Below are positions 1 through 7,860 of a stretch of 64,000 nucleotides of DNA, one piece after another. How positions within the stretch are numbered: the stretch's first letter is position 1; each line of letters opens with the position of its first letter. The DNA comes from Kumtagia sp052180275. GTDB lineage: Bacteria; Pseudomonadota; Alphaproteobacteria; Rhizobiales; Rhizobiaceae. A model generated the notes under the pieces. That model did no database searches. It was not told the origin of the DNA and worked only from the letters and a program-made list of their open reading frames with translations. Position numbers and translations under genes: made by a program. Location of the stretch: assembly GCF_052180275.1 (NCBI RefSeq), contig NZ_CP197465.1:496001-560000 (forward strand), given 5' to 3'.

Positions 1-111
1 AAGCCGGATGTTTTGGTGTATCGCCGCGCACGCAACCGGAAGGACAAACCGACCGGAGCCCGTCATAAGGACGGTGAATTCGCCCCTGCTTCTCCCAGTG
101 AGACGGCATAG
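1..111 (+). CDS. C-terminal end of an upstream gene (partial, unidentified)
   Basis: Frame 1 is open from the first base to a TAG at 109-111 and would encode a basic tail starting KPDVLVYRRARNRKD. In many alphaproteobacteria the gene upstream of rplS is trmD, so this could be the end of a tRNA methyltransferase. The fragment has no motif that proves it. It may equally be non-coding leader sequence. Confidence 0.25.
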   Translation, partial: KPDVLVYRRARNRKDKPTGARHKDGEFAPASPSETA

Positions 112-184
112 CCGAGCGGCAAATGTGCTGCGAGGCAAGCGTTGGGCGCTCTGGCTGTCGAGAAGCAAGAAGAGGTTTTTACCG

Positions 185-664
185 ATGGACATCATCCGTC
201 AACTCGAGGCCGAGCAGGCCGCCAAGATCGAAGCCAAGCGCACGCTGCCCGAATTCCAGCCGGGCGACACGGTGCGCGTCCAGGTGCGCGTCACGGAAGG
301 CACCCGCACCCGTCTCCAGGCCTATGAGGGCGTGGTCATCGCCCGCTCCGGCGCCGGTTTCCAGGAGAGCTTCACCGTCCGCAAGATTTCCTACGGCGAA
401 GGCGTCGAGCGCGTGTTCCCGGTCTACTCGCCGATGGTCGAGGGCGTCGAGATCGTCCGCCGCGGCAAGGTGCGCCGCGCCAAGCTCTATTACCTGCGTG
501 ATCGTCGCGGCAAGTCGGCCCGTATTTCGGAAAACACCGGCGTGCGCGCCCGCAAGCTGAACGACGCCGAGCGCGAGGCGCTGAATGCCGAGAAGGCGAA
601 GCTGGAGGCCGACAAGGTCGCCGCCGCCCAGGCGCTCGCCGCCGAGAAGAAGGCCGCCGAGTAG
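185..664 (+). CDS. rplS: 50S ribosomal protein L19
   Basis: The 159-residue product is ribosomal protein L19, which sits at the interface of the 30S and 50S subunits. It begins MDIIRQLEAEQ, and the L19 core follows: FQPGDTVRV (about 24-32), YEGVVIAR, FTVRKISYGEGVERVFP and the basic segment RRGKVRRAKLYYLR. The alanine- and lysine-rich C-terminal tail of about 40 residues is a common alphaproteobacterial extension. The reading frame stays open upstream to base 8, but the ATG at 185 starts at the conserved N terminus and follows an AGAAGAGG ribosome-binding stretch. A terminator follows directly. Confidence 0.97.
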   Translation: MDIIRQLEAEQAAKIEAKRTLPEFQPGDTVRVQVRVTEGTRTRLQAYEGVVIARSGAGFQESFTVRKISYGEGVERVFPVYSPMVEGVEIVRRGKVRRAKLYYLRDRRGKSARISENTGVRARKLNDAEREALNAEKAKLEADKVAAAQALAAEKKAAE

Positions 665-685
665 GTCTCGACGCATATTTTCGAG

Positions 686-713
686 AAAGGCGGCTTTCGG
701 GCCGCCTTTTTTA
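686..713 (+). terminator. Rho-independent terminator after rplS
   Basis: A GGCGGC/GCCGCC stem (689-694 with 701-706), extended by A-T pairs, has a six-base loop and is followed by a run of T at 707-712. It lies 25 bases past the rplS stop codon. Confidence 0.9.
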
Positions 714-730
714 TTGGGAGCGTCGAGCGG

Positions 731-1261
731 ATGAACGATGTCGTGATCAGGCCCCTGACCGCCGATGATGCCGCCGCGTTTCGAACCTTGCGGATCGCGG
801 CCCTTGAGGAAAGTCCAGACGCCTTCACCGCAAGCGTCGAGGAAGAGCGGGCGCTGAGCGACGCCGAGATGGCGGCTCGTGCCGTGCCTCCATCACCCGG
901 CGTCTTCTTCGGCGCCTTTGCAGATCGGCAGCTTGTCGGCATGGCCGGCCACATCGCCAACGAACGGCCGAAGACCCTGCACAAGGGCGTGATGGTTGCG
1001 GTCTATGTCGCGCCGGACTGGCGGGCGGCAAAGCTTGGGCGCGAAGTGGTGATGGCGGTGATCGCACATGCGCGCTCGGTCGGCGCTTTGTTGCTGCATT
1101 GCGCGGTGAGGGCTGACAACACACCGGCGCGGCGGCTCTATCTTTCGCTGGGTTTCGTCCCCTATGGCCTCGAGCGCGATGCGATCTTCGCCAACGGCCG
1201 CTATTTCGACGACGAGTTGCTGGCGCTGGACCTGCGAAGCAATCCGGCCCACGGCGGCTGA
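731..1261 (+). CDS. GNAT-family N-acetyltransferase
   Basis: The 176-residue protein has the GNAT fold order: an N-terminal VIRPLTADDAAAFRTLR strand-helix, a central strand pair around QLVGMAGHI, an acetyl-CoA binding region near YVAPDWRAAKLGREV, and the C-terminal signature ARRLYLSLGFVPYG. It should transfer an acetyl group from acetyl-CoA to an amine, but nothing shows the substrate. It starts 20 bases after the rplS terminator and appears to be its own transcription unit. Confidence 0.85.
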   Translation: MNDVVIRPLTADDAAAFRTLRIAALEESPDAFTASVEEERALSDAEMAARAVPPSPGVFFGAFADRQLVGMAGHIANERPKTLHKGVMVAVYVAPDWRAAKLGREVVMAVIAHARSVGALLLHCAVRADNTPARRLYLSLGFVPYGLERDAIFANGRYFDDELLALDLRSNPAHGG

Positions 1262-1353
1262 CCCGCGCACGGACGAGCCGTTCATCCTAATTTGATTTGA
1301 CGAACCGGCAACCGTCCCTACGCTTCTCTGCGATCTTCAGACGGAGTAGCGAA

Positions 1354-1752
1354 ATGTTGCGGACCCGTGAAAGTCGAATCTACTCCCGCAAATCCTTGCT
1401 GGCGGCATTGTTCGCCCTGGCGACGGCGGTTCCGGCGCTGGCGCATCACGGCTGGTCGTGGACCGAGGATGGGTTCTTCCAGCTCGAGGGCATCATCCGC
1501 GACATCTATATCGGCAATCCGCATGCAACGCTCGATGTCGATGTGGAAGGCGAGATCTGGCGTGTCGAACTGGCGCCGCCATCCGCCGCCATCCGGGCCG
1601 GCTTCACCGAAGATGTGGCGAAAGCCGGCGACGAGGTGCTGGCGGTCGGCAATCGCTCACGCGACTCGACGGAAAAACGCATGAAGGCGGTTCGCCTGAC
1701 GGTCAACGGCAAGACCTACGACGTCTATCCAAATCGCGTGCCGCCGGCTTGA
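1354..1752 (+). CDS. DUF6152-type secreted protein
   Basis: A 132-residue exported protein. A signal peptide with a hydrophobic core (LLAALFALATAVPALA) ends just before the HHGW motif typical of DUF6152 proteins. The mature part is a small beta-rich domain with a GIIRDIYIGNPHATL stretch. The ATG at 1354 is chosen because CGGAG lies at 1342-1346; an upstream ATG at 1297 in the same frame would hide the signal peptide. It is followed 10 bases later by a membrane protein gene, and the two probably work together. The biochemical role is unknown. Confidence 0.75.
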   Translation: MLRTRESRIYSRKSLLAALFALATAVPALAHHGWSWTEDGFFQLEGIIRDIYIGNPHATLDVDVEGEIWRVELAPPSAAIRAGFTEDVAKAGDEVLAVGNRSRDSTEKRMKAVRLTVNGKTYDVYPNRVPPA

Positions 1753-1762
1753 CCTGACGCCG

Positions 1763-2227
1763 ATGGAGTTGCTCGCTGGGGTCGAACAGCACGCCTTGGT
1801 GCGGCTGCTGAAGGCTTCGTTCTACGCCTATCCGGTCGTCAACGCGCTGCATATCGCTTCGATCGGCGTGCTGTTCGCCTCGGTCTGGCTGGTGGACCTG
1901 CGCATCCTCGGCGCGTTGCGTACCCTGCCGGAACAGCCATTCCTGCGGGTGTTGCGGTGGGTTGCGCTTGGCGCGTTTGCGGGTGCGGCGATCACCGGCC
2001 TTGCGCTGTTTTCCGTGCGGGCGACGGAGTACATCGGTTTGCCGGTCTTCCTTGCCAAGATGTGCCTCATCCTTCTCGGCGGCCTCAATCTCGCTTTGTT
2101 CGCGGCGCTCGACGCCGGACGCCCGGCAGGCAGGGCGCCTTCCGCAGCCATGCGCTTGACGGCCGTCCTGTCCGCGACGCTATGGACGGCGGCGCTGTTT
2201 GCCGGACGCTTTATCGGCTTTGCCTAA
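1763..2227 (+). CDS. Small integral membrane protein (DUF6644/DUF2214-like)
   Basis: A 154-residue protein with about four hydrophobic helices (near residues 22-45, 65-85, 95-115 and 130-150). The YPVVNALHIASIGVLFASVWLVDLRILG segment resembles small membrane proteins that pair with DUF6152 proteins. It lies immediately downstream of the secreted HHGW protein, so the pair probably forms one operon. Function is unknown; the family name is my best match from motif memory. Confidence 0.7.
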   Translation: MELLAGVEQHALVRLLKASFYAYPVVNALHIASIGVLFASVWLVDLRILGALRTLPEQPFLRVLRWVALGAFAGAAITGLALFSVRATEYIGLPVFLAKMCLILLGGLNLALFAALDAGRPAGRAPSAAMRLTAVLSATLWTAALFAGRFIGFA

Positions 2228-2326
2228 ATCCGTCGGGACGACAGAAGGCGCAGCGCTGCAACGCTGTCCGGTTTCCGTTGACAGGCCAATGCGACTTGCA
2301 ACACCTTCGCGGGCAAATCGACATGA

Positions 2327-3094
2327 ATGCGGGGCCGGGCTGTGCGCGGGGAAGTGCTTCACTACGACGACAGCCAGGGTTTTGGCTTCATCAGCGGCGC
2401 GGATGGCAGCCGCTATACGGTGAAGCGAGAGGATTTGCGGCGCGGTTCGGCGCTCGCCAGCGGCGCGTCGGTCGAGTTCCAGCCGAGCGGCAGCCAGGCG
2501 AAGAACGTCCTTGCGATCCGCACGCCGACCGCAGGCGCCGAAGCGGAAACCGTCGCTGCGCAACCAGCCGAATCGCAGCGTTTCGGCCGCAACGCCACTC
2601 CGTTCTCCGGCCCTGCTCCGGTTTCTGCCGCTGCCTCGTCCGGAACCGGGCTCGGGCATTATTTCTGGCGGGCACTGACAGCCAACTACGCGAACTTCGT
2701 CGATCGTGCCCGCCGCAAGGAATATTGGGGTTACGTCCTGTTCTGGATGCTGGCCTTTGTCGGGGTGTCGATCGCCAGCCTCACGCTGGACTATCAGGTC
2801 GGCAACATGGAGCCGGGTTATGAGGCGCCGGTGCTCATGGGGCTTGGCATGGCGGGATGGATCCTGGCCACGCTGGTCCCCAGCCTCGCGATGGCCGTGC
2901 GCCGCCAGCACGACATCGGCATTTCGGGCTGGTTCTTCCTGGTGGTTTCCATCCCGATGGGCATGGTGGTCGCGCTGATCTTCGCGCTGATCCCGTCGCG
3001 CAAGCAGGAGAACAAGTGGGGTCCGGTGCCGGAGGGCATCGTCGTGGCGCCGACGCGCCTTGGCGCCGCAGATGCTGCGGCGCAGCAGGTCTGA
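2327..3094 (+). CDS. Cold-shock-like domain fused to DUF805 membrane protein
   Basis: The 255-residue product has two parts. Residues 6-50 (GEVLHYDDSQGFGFISGADG) resemble a cold-shock OB fold, with an aromatic GFGFI motif suited to nucleic-acid binding. After a low-complexity linker (about 70-105), residues 110-235 form a DUF805 domain: FVDRARRKEYWGYVLFW, several membrane helices and the conserved RRQHDIGISGW. The ATG at 2327 is used; an ATG at 2323 is out of frame. The function of the combination is unknown. Confidence 0.75.
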   Translation: MRGRAVRGEVLHYDDSQGFGFISGADGSRYTVKREDLRRGSALASGASVEFQPSGSQAKNVLAIRTPTAGAEAETVAAQPAESQRFGRNATPFSGPAPVSAAASSGTGLGHYFWRALTANYANFVDRARRKEYWGYVLFWMLAFVGVSIASLTLDYQVGNMEPGYEAPVLMGLGMAGWILATLVPSLAMAVRRQHDIGISGWFFLVVSIPMGMVVALIFALIPSRKQENKWGPVPEGIVVAPTRLGAADAAAQQV

Positions 3095-3137
3095 TGGCGA
3101 GCGGGCCGCAGCGCTTTCCGCTCCACCGCCGTGGATC

Positions 3138-3491
3138 CTAAAGTTCCAGGAAGGCCTCGAAGCCGCCAAAGATCATGCGCTTGGTATCGAACGGCATGGT
3201 GTCGAAGTTGGGCTTCATGCGCGGATCGGCCATGACCTTGGCGTTGACCTCGTCGCGCTTGGCGCGCGACTCGTAGACGATCCAGGAGAAGACCACGGCC
3301 TCGTCGTCCTTGGCCTGGACCGAGCGCGGGAAGGAGGTCAGTTCGCCATAGGGAACATCGTCGCCGATGCATTCGACATAGGCGAGCGCGCCATATTCCT
3401 TCCACACCGCGCCCGCGTCTGCCGCCAGCTTGCGGTAGGCGTCGAGATTGGCTTTCGGCACGGCCAGGACGAACCCGTCGACATAGGACAT
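3138..3491 (-). CDS. DUF1428 family protein
   Basis: A 117-residue protein starting MSYVDGFVLAVPKANLDAYR and containing the typical FSWIVYESRAKRDEVNAKVM and MPFDTKRMIFGGFE segments of DUF1428, a dimeric alpha-beta barrel-like family related to YdcF/YbaA-type proteins. No catalytic role is known. A GGAG-like ribosome-binding site (AAAGGAGAAG) lies directly upstream on the minus strand. It sits downstream of leuB in the same orientation, 91 bases away. Confidence 0.85.
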   Translation of the reverse strand: MSYVDGFVLAVPKANLDAYRKLAADAGAVWKEYGALAYVECIGDDVPYGELTSFPRSVQAKDDEAVVFSWIVYESRAKRDEVNAKVMADPRMKPNFDTMPFDTKRMIFGGFEAFLEL

Positions 3492-3582
3492 TTTCTTCTC
3501 CTTTCGATCACGATGGTCAAAGGACGAAACAAACGCTCCGGTTCCGACAGGCTCCCTGGATTTTTATCGCAGCGCGGTCCGG

Positions 3583-4695
3583 TCAGGCCGACAGCGCCCG
3601 GAATTTCTCGATGATGGCGTCGCCCATCGCCACCGTGCCGACCTCGGTCATGCCTTCCGAAAGAATGTCGCGGGTGCGCAGGCCGCTGTCGAGCACCGCC
3701 GAGATGGCGGCTTCCAGCCGGTCGGCCTCCGCCACCATGCCGAACGAATAGCGCAGGCACATGGCGAAGGAGGCGATCATGGCGATCGGGTTGGCGGCGC
3801 CCGTACCGGCGATGTCGGGCGCCGAGCCATGGACGGGCTCGTAGAGCGCCTTGCGGCTGCGGGTCTTGGCGTCCGGCGCGCCGAGCGACGCCGAGGGCAG
3901 CATGCCGATCGAGCCGGTGAGCATCGCGGCGATGTCGGAGAGCATGTCGCCGAACAGATTGTCGGTGACGATCACGTCGAACTGCTTTGGCCAGCGCACA
4001 AGCTGCATGCCGCCGGCGTCGGCCAGCATGTGGTCGAGTTTCACGTCGGAATAGCGCGCCTTGTGTGTCTGGGTGACGACCTCGTTCCACAGCACGCCGG
4101 ACTTCATGACGTTGCGCTTTTCCATCGAGGTGACATGGTTTTTCCGGGTGCGCGCCAGCTCGAAGGCGACGCCGGAAATGCGCTCGATCTCGAACGTGTC
4201 GTAGACCTGCGTGTCGATGCCGCGCTTCTGGCCGTTGCCGAGGTCTATGATCTCCTTCGGCTCGCCGAAATAGACGCCGCCGGTCAGCTCGCGCACGATC
4301 AGGATATCGAGCCCCTCGACGACGTCGGGCTTGAGCGAGGAGGAGGCGGCCAGCGCCGGATAGCAGATGGCGGGACGCAGATTGGCGAACAGCGCCAGAT
4401 CCTTGCGCAGGCGCAGCAGACCGGCCTCTGGGCGCACCTCGTAGGGAACGCTGTCCCATTTCGGCCCGCCGACGGCGCCGAACAGGACGGCGTCGGCCGC
4501 CAGCGCCTTGGCCATGTCGTCTTCCGAGATCGCCGCGCCATGCGCGTCGTAGGCGCAACCGCCGACCAGTCCGCGTTCGGTCTCGAATCCGGCGGCGAGA
4601 TCGGTATTCATGACCGCAATCAGCTTCTCCACCTCCGCCATCGCCTCCGGACCGATGCCGTCGCCGGGCAGCAGGAGAAGTTTTTTCGAGGCCAT
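3583..4695 (-). CDS. leuB: 3-isopropylmalate dehydrogenase
   Basis: LeuB oxidises and decarboxylates 3-isopropylmalate to 2-oxoisocaproate with NAD+ in leucine biosynthesis. The 370 residues are the normal length. Visible motifs are GDGIGPE (11-17), VRELTGGVYFGEP (134-146), the metal and substrate motif TDNLFGDMLSD (244-254) and the NAD-binding EPVHGSAPDIAG (286-297). leuD lies about 2.4 kb upstream on the same strand. Between them are a hypothetical gene, a RidA gene and an AT-rich gene, so leuB is probably transcribed separately. Confidence 0.96.
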   Translation of the reverse strand: MASKKLLLLPGDGIGPEAMAEVEKLIAVMNTDLAAGFETERGLVGGCAYDAHGAAISEDDMAKALAADAVLFGAVGGPKWDSVPYEVRPEAGLLRLRKDLALFANLRPAICYPALAASSSLKPDVVEGLDILIVRELTGGVYFGEPKEIIDLGNGQKRGIDTQVYDTFEIERISGVAFELARTRKNHVTSMEKRNVMKSGVLWNEVVTQTHKARYSDVKLDHMLADAGGMQLVRWPKQFDVIVTDNLFGDMLSDIAAMLTGSIGMLPSASLGAPDAKTRSRKALYEPVHGSAPDIAGTGAANPIAMIASFAMCLRYSFGMVAEADRLEAAISAVLDSGLRTRDILSEGMTEVGTVAMGDAIIEKFRALSA

Positions 4696-4784
4696 GACGC
4701 TATCCTTGATATCTTGGAGAAAACGCCGCCTTGCTAGCGGGCGTAGGGCGGACGCGCAAGGCGCAAAACCCGCTGCATTTCACC

Positions 4785-5375
4785 TCAGCCTCCCTCCGTT
4801 CCGTGCTGCGCGGCCAACACCTGCTCATTGTGCTGCTCTAACTTGACGTTGAGCCAGTGGCGAACCGTGGCGGTGCGCTCGAAGGTGTTGCAGCAGGGCG
4901 GCAGGCCGGGGCCTGGAAACACCGTCCAATCGTCTTCGGCCCGCCGCGACACGCAGCGACGGGCCCGCCGGCAGGCTGACTTCCGGCAGTCCGCGTGCAG
5001 CCCCAGCATGGTCGCCGCCTGCTGCGCGATGCCGAGCGAGAGGGAGAGGCTGTAGTAGTAGCTTTCCATGCTGTGCCGGTCGGCCCGATAATGTTCGTCG
5101 GTCTTGAACTGCGAGCGCGCGGCGTGGAGAACGCGAAAGCGCGGGTAGCCTGGCGGAATCTCGAAATGCTCATAGACGCCGGTGATGTTGGGGTCGCTCC
5201 AGTCGGTCTTCTCGTATGGCTTCGGCGTGAAATACTCTGCCTCGGTCATGCCCGGGGGCGTCTCGCCGATCCACGGCACGTTGGCGAGCTTCTCCATCCA
5301 GCGCTGCTCGTCAGGCGGAATCGTGTCGTCTGCTACCTGGGGGACGGCTTGGGGAGCCGGGTTTCGTCTGGGCAT
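4785..5375 (-). CDS. Hypothetical protein with a cysteine/arginine-rich motif
   Basis: A 196-residue protein with no recognised catalytic motif. The N-terminal 80 residues are acidic and proline-rich. The central part carries ADCRKSACRRARRCVSRR (about 128-145), a paired-cysteine basic stretch that resembles short motifs in hypothetical proteins of Hyphomicrobiales, followed by more cysteines (PPCCNTFE). The frame composition and absence of low-complexity noise suggest a real gene. It could bind metal or nucleic acid; that is a guess. Confidence 0.6.
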   Translation of the reverse strand: MPRRNPAPQAVPQVADDTIPPDEQRWMEKLANVPWIGETPPGMTEAEYFTPKPYEKTDWSDPNITGVYEHFEIPPGYPRFRVLHAARSQFKTDEHYRADRHSMESYYYSLSLSLGIAQQAATMLGLHADCRKSACRRARRCVSRRAEDDWTVFPGPGLPPCCNTFERTATVRHWLNVKLEQHNEQVLAAQHGTEGG

Positions 5376-5874
5376 GGGTTCTCGCTCCCGCGCTTTTGGG
5401 CCGGGTTGTTGAAAGATGTCCGGGAAGCGGGGCGCGAGGCCGTGCCTCCTAGTTTAGTTAATACGTGGCGCGACTTTCGCGCCCCGCCGGCGACTTTGGG
5501 CTCCGCCCCGTCCTGCTTCGCGACAGCTCCGGCTCCGGCGTTTGTGCCTCGGCTGGCCGTGCTTAAGCGCCTCGTCCAGCGCACACCGCACGTAGTTGCG
5601 GAGGGAGGACCTTCGGACAAAGCCTCCCCGGCCATGCTGCTTCGTCGGCAGCATGACGGAGGCGCCGGTTCCTCCCCACTTTCGAACGACTCCGGAAGCG
5701 TTCCCGGCGGGAGAAACTGCGGACAATTATGCGGGAGGTTTCGGGGGCGGGGATGATTTTCGCGGTTTTTTCTCGGCGACCGAGTCAAACGCGGAAGCGG
5801 CCGTGAACGATTTCAAGGGTTTGGCCGGATCGAAGACAGCGCGGGCTGAAAAATTTCAGCGAAGGGCGGAATCT
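5376..5874. other. Gene-poor intergenic region with a short hairpin
   Basis: No convincing gene was found in these 499 bases. Several frames are open, including a 90-codon minus-strand frame at 5454-5726, but their products are arginine- and serine-rich in the way of GC-rich shadow frames. A perfect 8-base hairpin is present (CATGCTGC at 5633-5640 with GCAGCATG at 5648-5655). GC-rich blocks repeat locally. The stretch may be decayed mobile or phage-derived DNA. Confidence 0.4.
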
Positions 5875-6279
5875 TTATCCCCCTTTTTGGTCGCGGCGCA
5901 GCGCCGTCACCTCGATCTCGATCTTCATTTCCGGCTCGGCGAGGTCGCAGACGACCATCGTCGCGGCCGGACGGATATCGCCGAAAGTCTCGCCGAGGAT
6001 CGGATAGACGCGGTTCACGAAGGCGCGATCGGTGACGTAATAATGCGCGCGCACCACGTCGGCAAAGGAGAAGCCGCCCTCGGCAAGCGCCCTGCCGATG
6101 GTCGCGAGGCAATTGCGCGCCTGATCCTCGACGCTCTCCGGCATGGTCATGGTCGCATAGTCGTAGCCGGTCGTGCCGGCGACAAAACACCAGTCGCCCT
6201 GCACGACGGCACGCGAATAGCCCGCCGTCTTCTCGAAAGGCGAACCGGTGGAGATGAGCCTTCTATCCACTTTCACCAA
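5875..6279 (-). CDS. RidA family protein (Rid/YjgF/UK114)
   Basis: A 134-residue RidA-like protein. RidA proteins hydrolyse reactive enamine/imine intermediates of amino-acid metabolism and form trimers. Family features are GTTGYDYATMTMP, the central DVVRAHYYVTDRAF and the C-terminal EPEMKIEIEVTALRR. The arginine needed for carboxylate binding is likely the one in VVRAHYYVTD or in DIRPAATMV. It may not be a canonical RidA, since it belongs to a divergent subgroup. It follows the AT-rich gene upstream by only two bases. Confidence 0.88.
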   Translation of the reverse strand: MVKVDRRLISTGSPFEKTAGYSRAVVQGDWCFVAGTTGYDYATMTMPESVEDQARNCLATIGRALAEGGFSFADVVRAHYYVTDRAFVNRVYPILGETFGDIRPAATMVVCDLAEPEMKIEIEVTALRRDQKGG

Positions 6280-6281
6280 TA

Positions 6282-7124
6282 CTAATATTCACGCCCAAAG
6301 CCATAGAAAGTTCTCTCGTCCTTAATACCCAAACGATCAAGAAGCAAAACCTTCTCTTGAGCTGATACTGCGTCGTATAGGGCCGGAAATGCCTCTACTA
6401 TATTCTGAAGGTAGGGTTCAAGTTTCGTCAAGTTATCCCCGGCCTTCTCAACATTAATTATCTCCTCATCGCTTAGTTCTATTTGAACAATGCCAATACG
6501 AAATTTTTCAGCATAATATTGCATAGATTTAGGAATTTCGGATTCGCCGTCATGGCGAAAACAAAAATACGATCTGTCTGAAAATCGTTTGTGAGAAATA
6601 GCCTCAAAAATATACTGCTCCCATCCGATTACATTTATCTTGACTTCGCACGAGGCTATTTCAATGTCCGATATTCCAAATGCTTGAATTCGGTTTAGCC
6701 CAATAATATCAGGATTACCCCATTTGCCACCCGACTTGGACGCAGATGTATCTTTTGAGCGGAAACCCTTCGTCGATAGCCACAATTCTATCAGCGGGTA
6801 TAAACTTTTCTCCGAGTATTCCTTTTTCTTTTTGCCTATTTCAATTTCTACCGTTTCCGGTTTTTCCGGGGGCGAGGCTGTCTCAAGTTCCTTTTGCAGC
6901 CAATACCCAGATCGCGAGCCGCCAGTTACAATATTGGAAACCGACGAATCATTGGCGGCCAAGCTAAGATAGCTAAATAAGCTGCCGCGCTTTAAATTTA
7001 TACCATCAATACCAGCAAGCGCATCAACTATTTTTGGCCCAGGAATCGATTTGTCCCTTGAATACGCCCCTTTTGACTCCAGAAGCTTCATTGCCTCGGA
7101 AACTACAGTCTCAAAGGTGGACAT
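6282..7124 (-). CDS. Putative winged-helix / PD-(D/E)xK nuclease-like protein, AT-rich
   Basis: A 280-residue protein I cannot name. Residues 3-80 look like a winged-helix domain (EAMKLLESKGAYSRDKSIPG, then a wing-like GGSRSGYWLQ). Residues 105-190 carry a PD-(D/E)xK pattern: a helix YPLIELWLSTKGF with Glu113, then NPDIIGL (PD at 138-139) and SCEVKIN (Glu160, Lys162). This fold occurs in restriction endonucleases and other DNA-cutting enzymes. Composition differs sharply from the neighbours: bases 6301-6360 contain 24 G+C, against 36 in 7201-7260 inside leuD. A GTG at 7136 overlapping the leuD stop is an alternative start; ATG 7124 follows GAGAAAAG. Likely acquired by transfer. Confidence 0.7.
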   Translation of the reverse strand: MSTFETVVSEAMKLLESKGAYSRDKSIPGPKIVDALAGIDGINLKRGSLFSYLSLAANDSSVSNIVTGGSRSGYWLQKELETASPPEKPETVEIEIGKKKKEYSEKSLYPLIELWLSTKGFRSKDTSASKSGGKWGNPDIIGLNRIQAFGISDIEIASCEVKINVIGWEQYIFEAISHKRFSDRSYFCFRHDGESEIPKSMQYYAEKFRIGIVQIELSDEEIINVEKAGDNLTKLEPYLQNIVEAFPALYDAVSAQEKVLLLDRLGIKDERTFYGFGREY

Positions 7125-7132
7125 ATCTTTTC

Positions 7133-7738
7133 TCACGCCCAGGGGCGCGAGGCTGCTGCAGTCTTCTCATAAGCGGCGATCGACGACGCCTTCTCCAGCG
7201 TCAGGCCGATGTCGTCGAGGCCGTTGAGCAGGCAGTGGCGCTTGAAATCGTCTAGGTCGAATTTCACCGTGCCGCCGTCCGGTCCACGGATTTCCTTGGC
7301 TTCCAGGTCGACGGTGAGCGTCGCATTGGCGCCGCGCGAGGCGTCGTCCAGCAGTTTTTCCAGATCTTCCGGGCTGACGGTGACCGGCAGGACGCCGTTC
7401 TTGAAGCAGTTGTTGTAGAAAATATCGGCGAAGGAGGTGGAGATCACGCAGCGTATGCCGAAATCGAGCAATGCCCAGGGCGCGTGCTCGCGCGACGAGC
7501 CGCAGCCGAAATTGTCGCCGGCAACGAGGATCTGCGCCTTGCGGTAGGCCGGCTTGTTGAGCACGAAATCCGGGTTCTCGGAGCCGTCCTCGTTGTAGCG
7601 CATCTCGGCGAACAGGCCCGTGCCGAGGCCCGTGCGCTTGATCGTCTTCAAATAATCCTTCGGGATGATCATGTCGGTGTCGACATTGACGATGGGCATT
7701 GGAGCCGCGACGCCGGTGAGGGTGGTGAATTTGTCCAT
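7133..7738 (-). CDS. leuD: 3-isopropylmalate dehydratase small subunit
   Basis: LeuD is the small subunit that, with LeuC, isomerises 2-isopropylmalate to 3-isopropylmalate in leucine synthesis. The 201 residues match the usual length. The signature GDNFGCGSSREHAPWAL (74-90) forms part of the substrate-recognition loop, and NVDTDMIIPKDYL near the N terminus is typical. leuC is not in the window. The stop codon abuts the start of the AT-rich gene downstream. Confidence 0.96.
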   Translation of the reverse strand: MDKFTTLTGVAAPMPIVNVDTDMIIPKDYLKTIKRTGLGTGLFAEMRYNEDGSENPDFVLNKPAYRKAQILVAGDNFGCGSSREHAPWALLDFGIRCVISTSFADIFYNNCFKNGVLPVTVSPEDLEKLLDDASRGANATLTVDLEAKEIRGPDGGTVKFDLDDFKRHCLLNGLDDIGLTLEKASSIAAYEKTAAASRPWA

Positions 7739-7860
7739 GATGATCTTCCGTCAGCGTTCGGGATTTTCGCTGGCAACGCTTTACAGCAAGCGCATTGCGA
7801 TTCAAAGCCTGTCCAGCCGAATCGGCGCCAATGCGGGGCAGGCACAGCAGGAGACGAAGA

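Noticed and set aside
8..184. N-terminal extension of rplS in the same frame
   Set aside because: The extension reads as a Cys/Arg-rich sequence unrelated to L19; the conserved N terminus and ribosome-binding site point to 185.
5454..5726. 90-codon minus-strand frame in the 5.4-5.9 kb gap
   Set aside because: Arg/Ser/Gly-rich product without motif or clear ribosome-binding site; overlapping frames are equally open.
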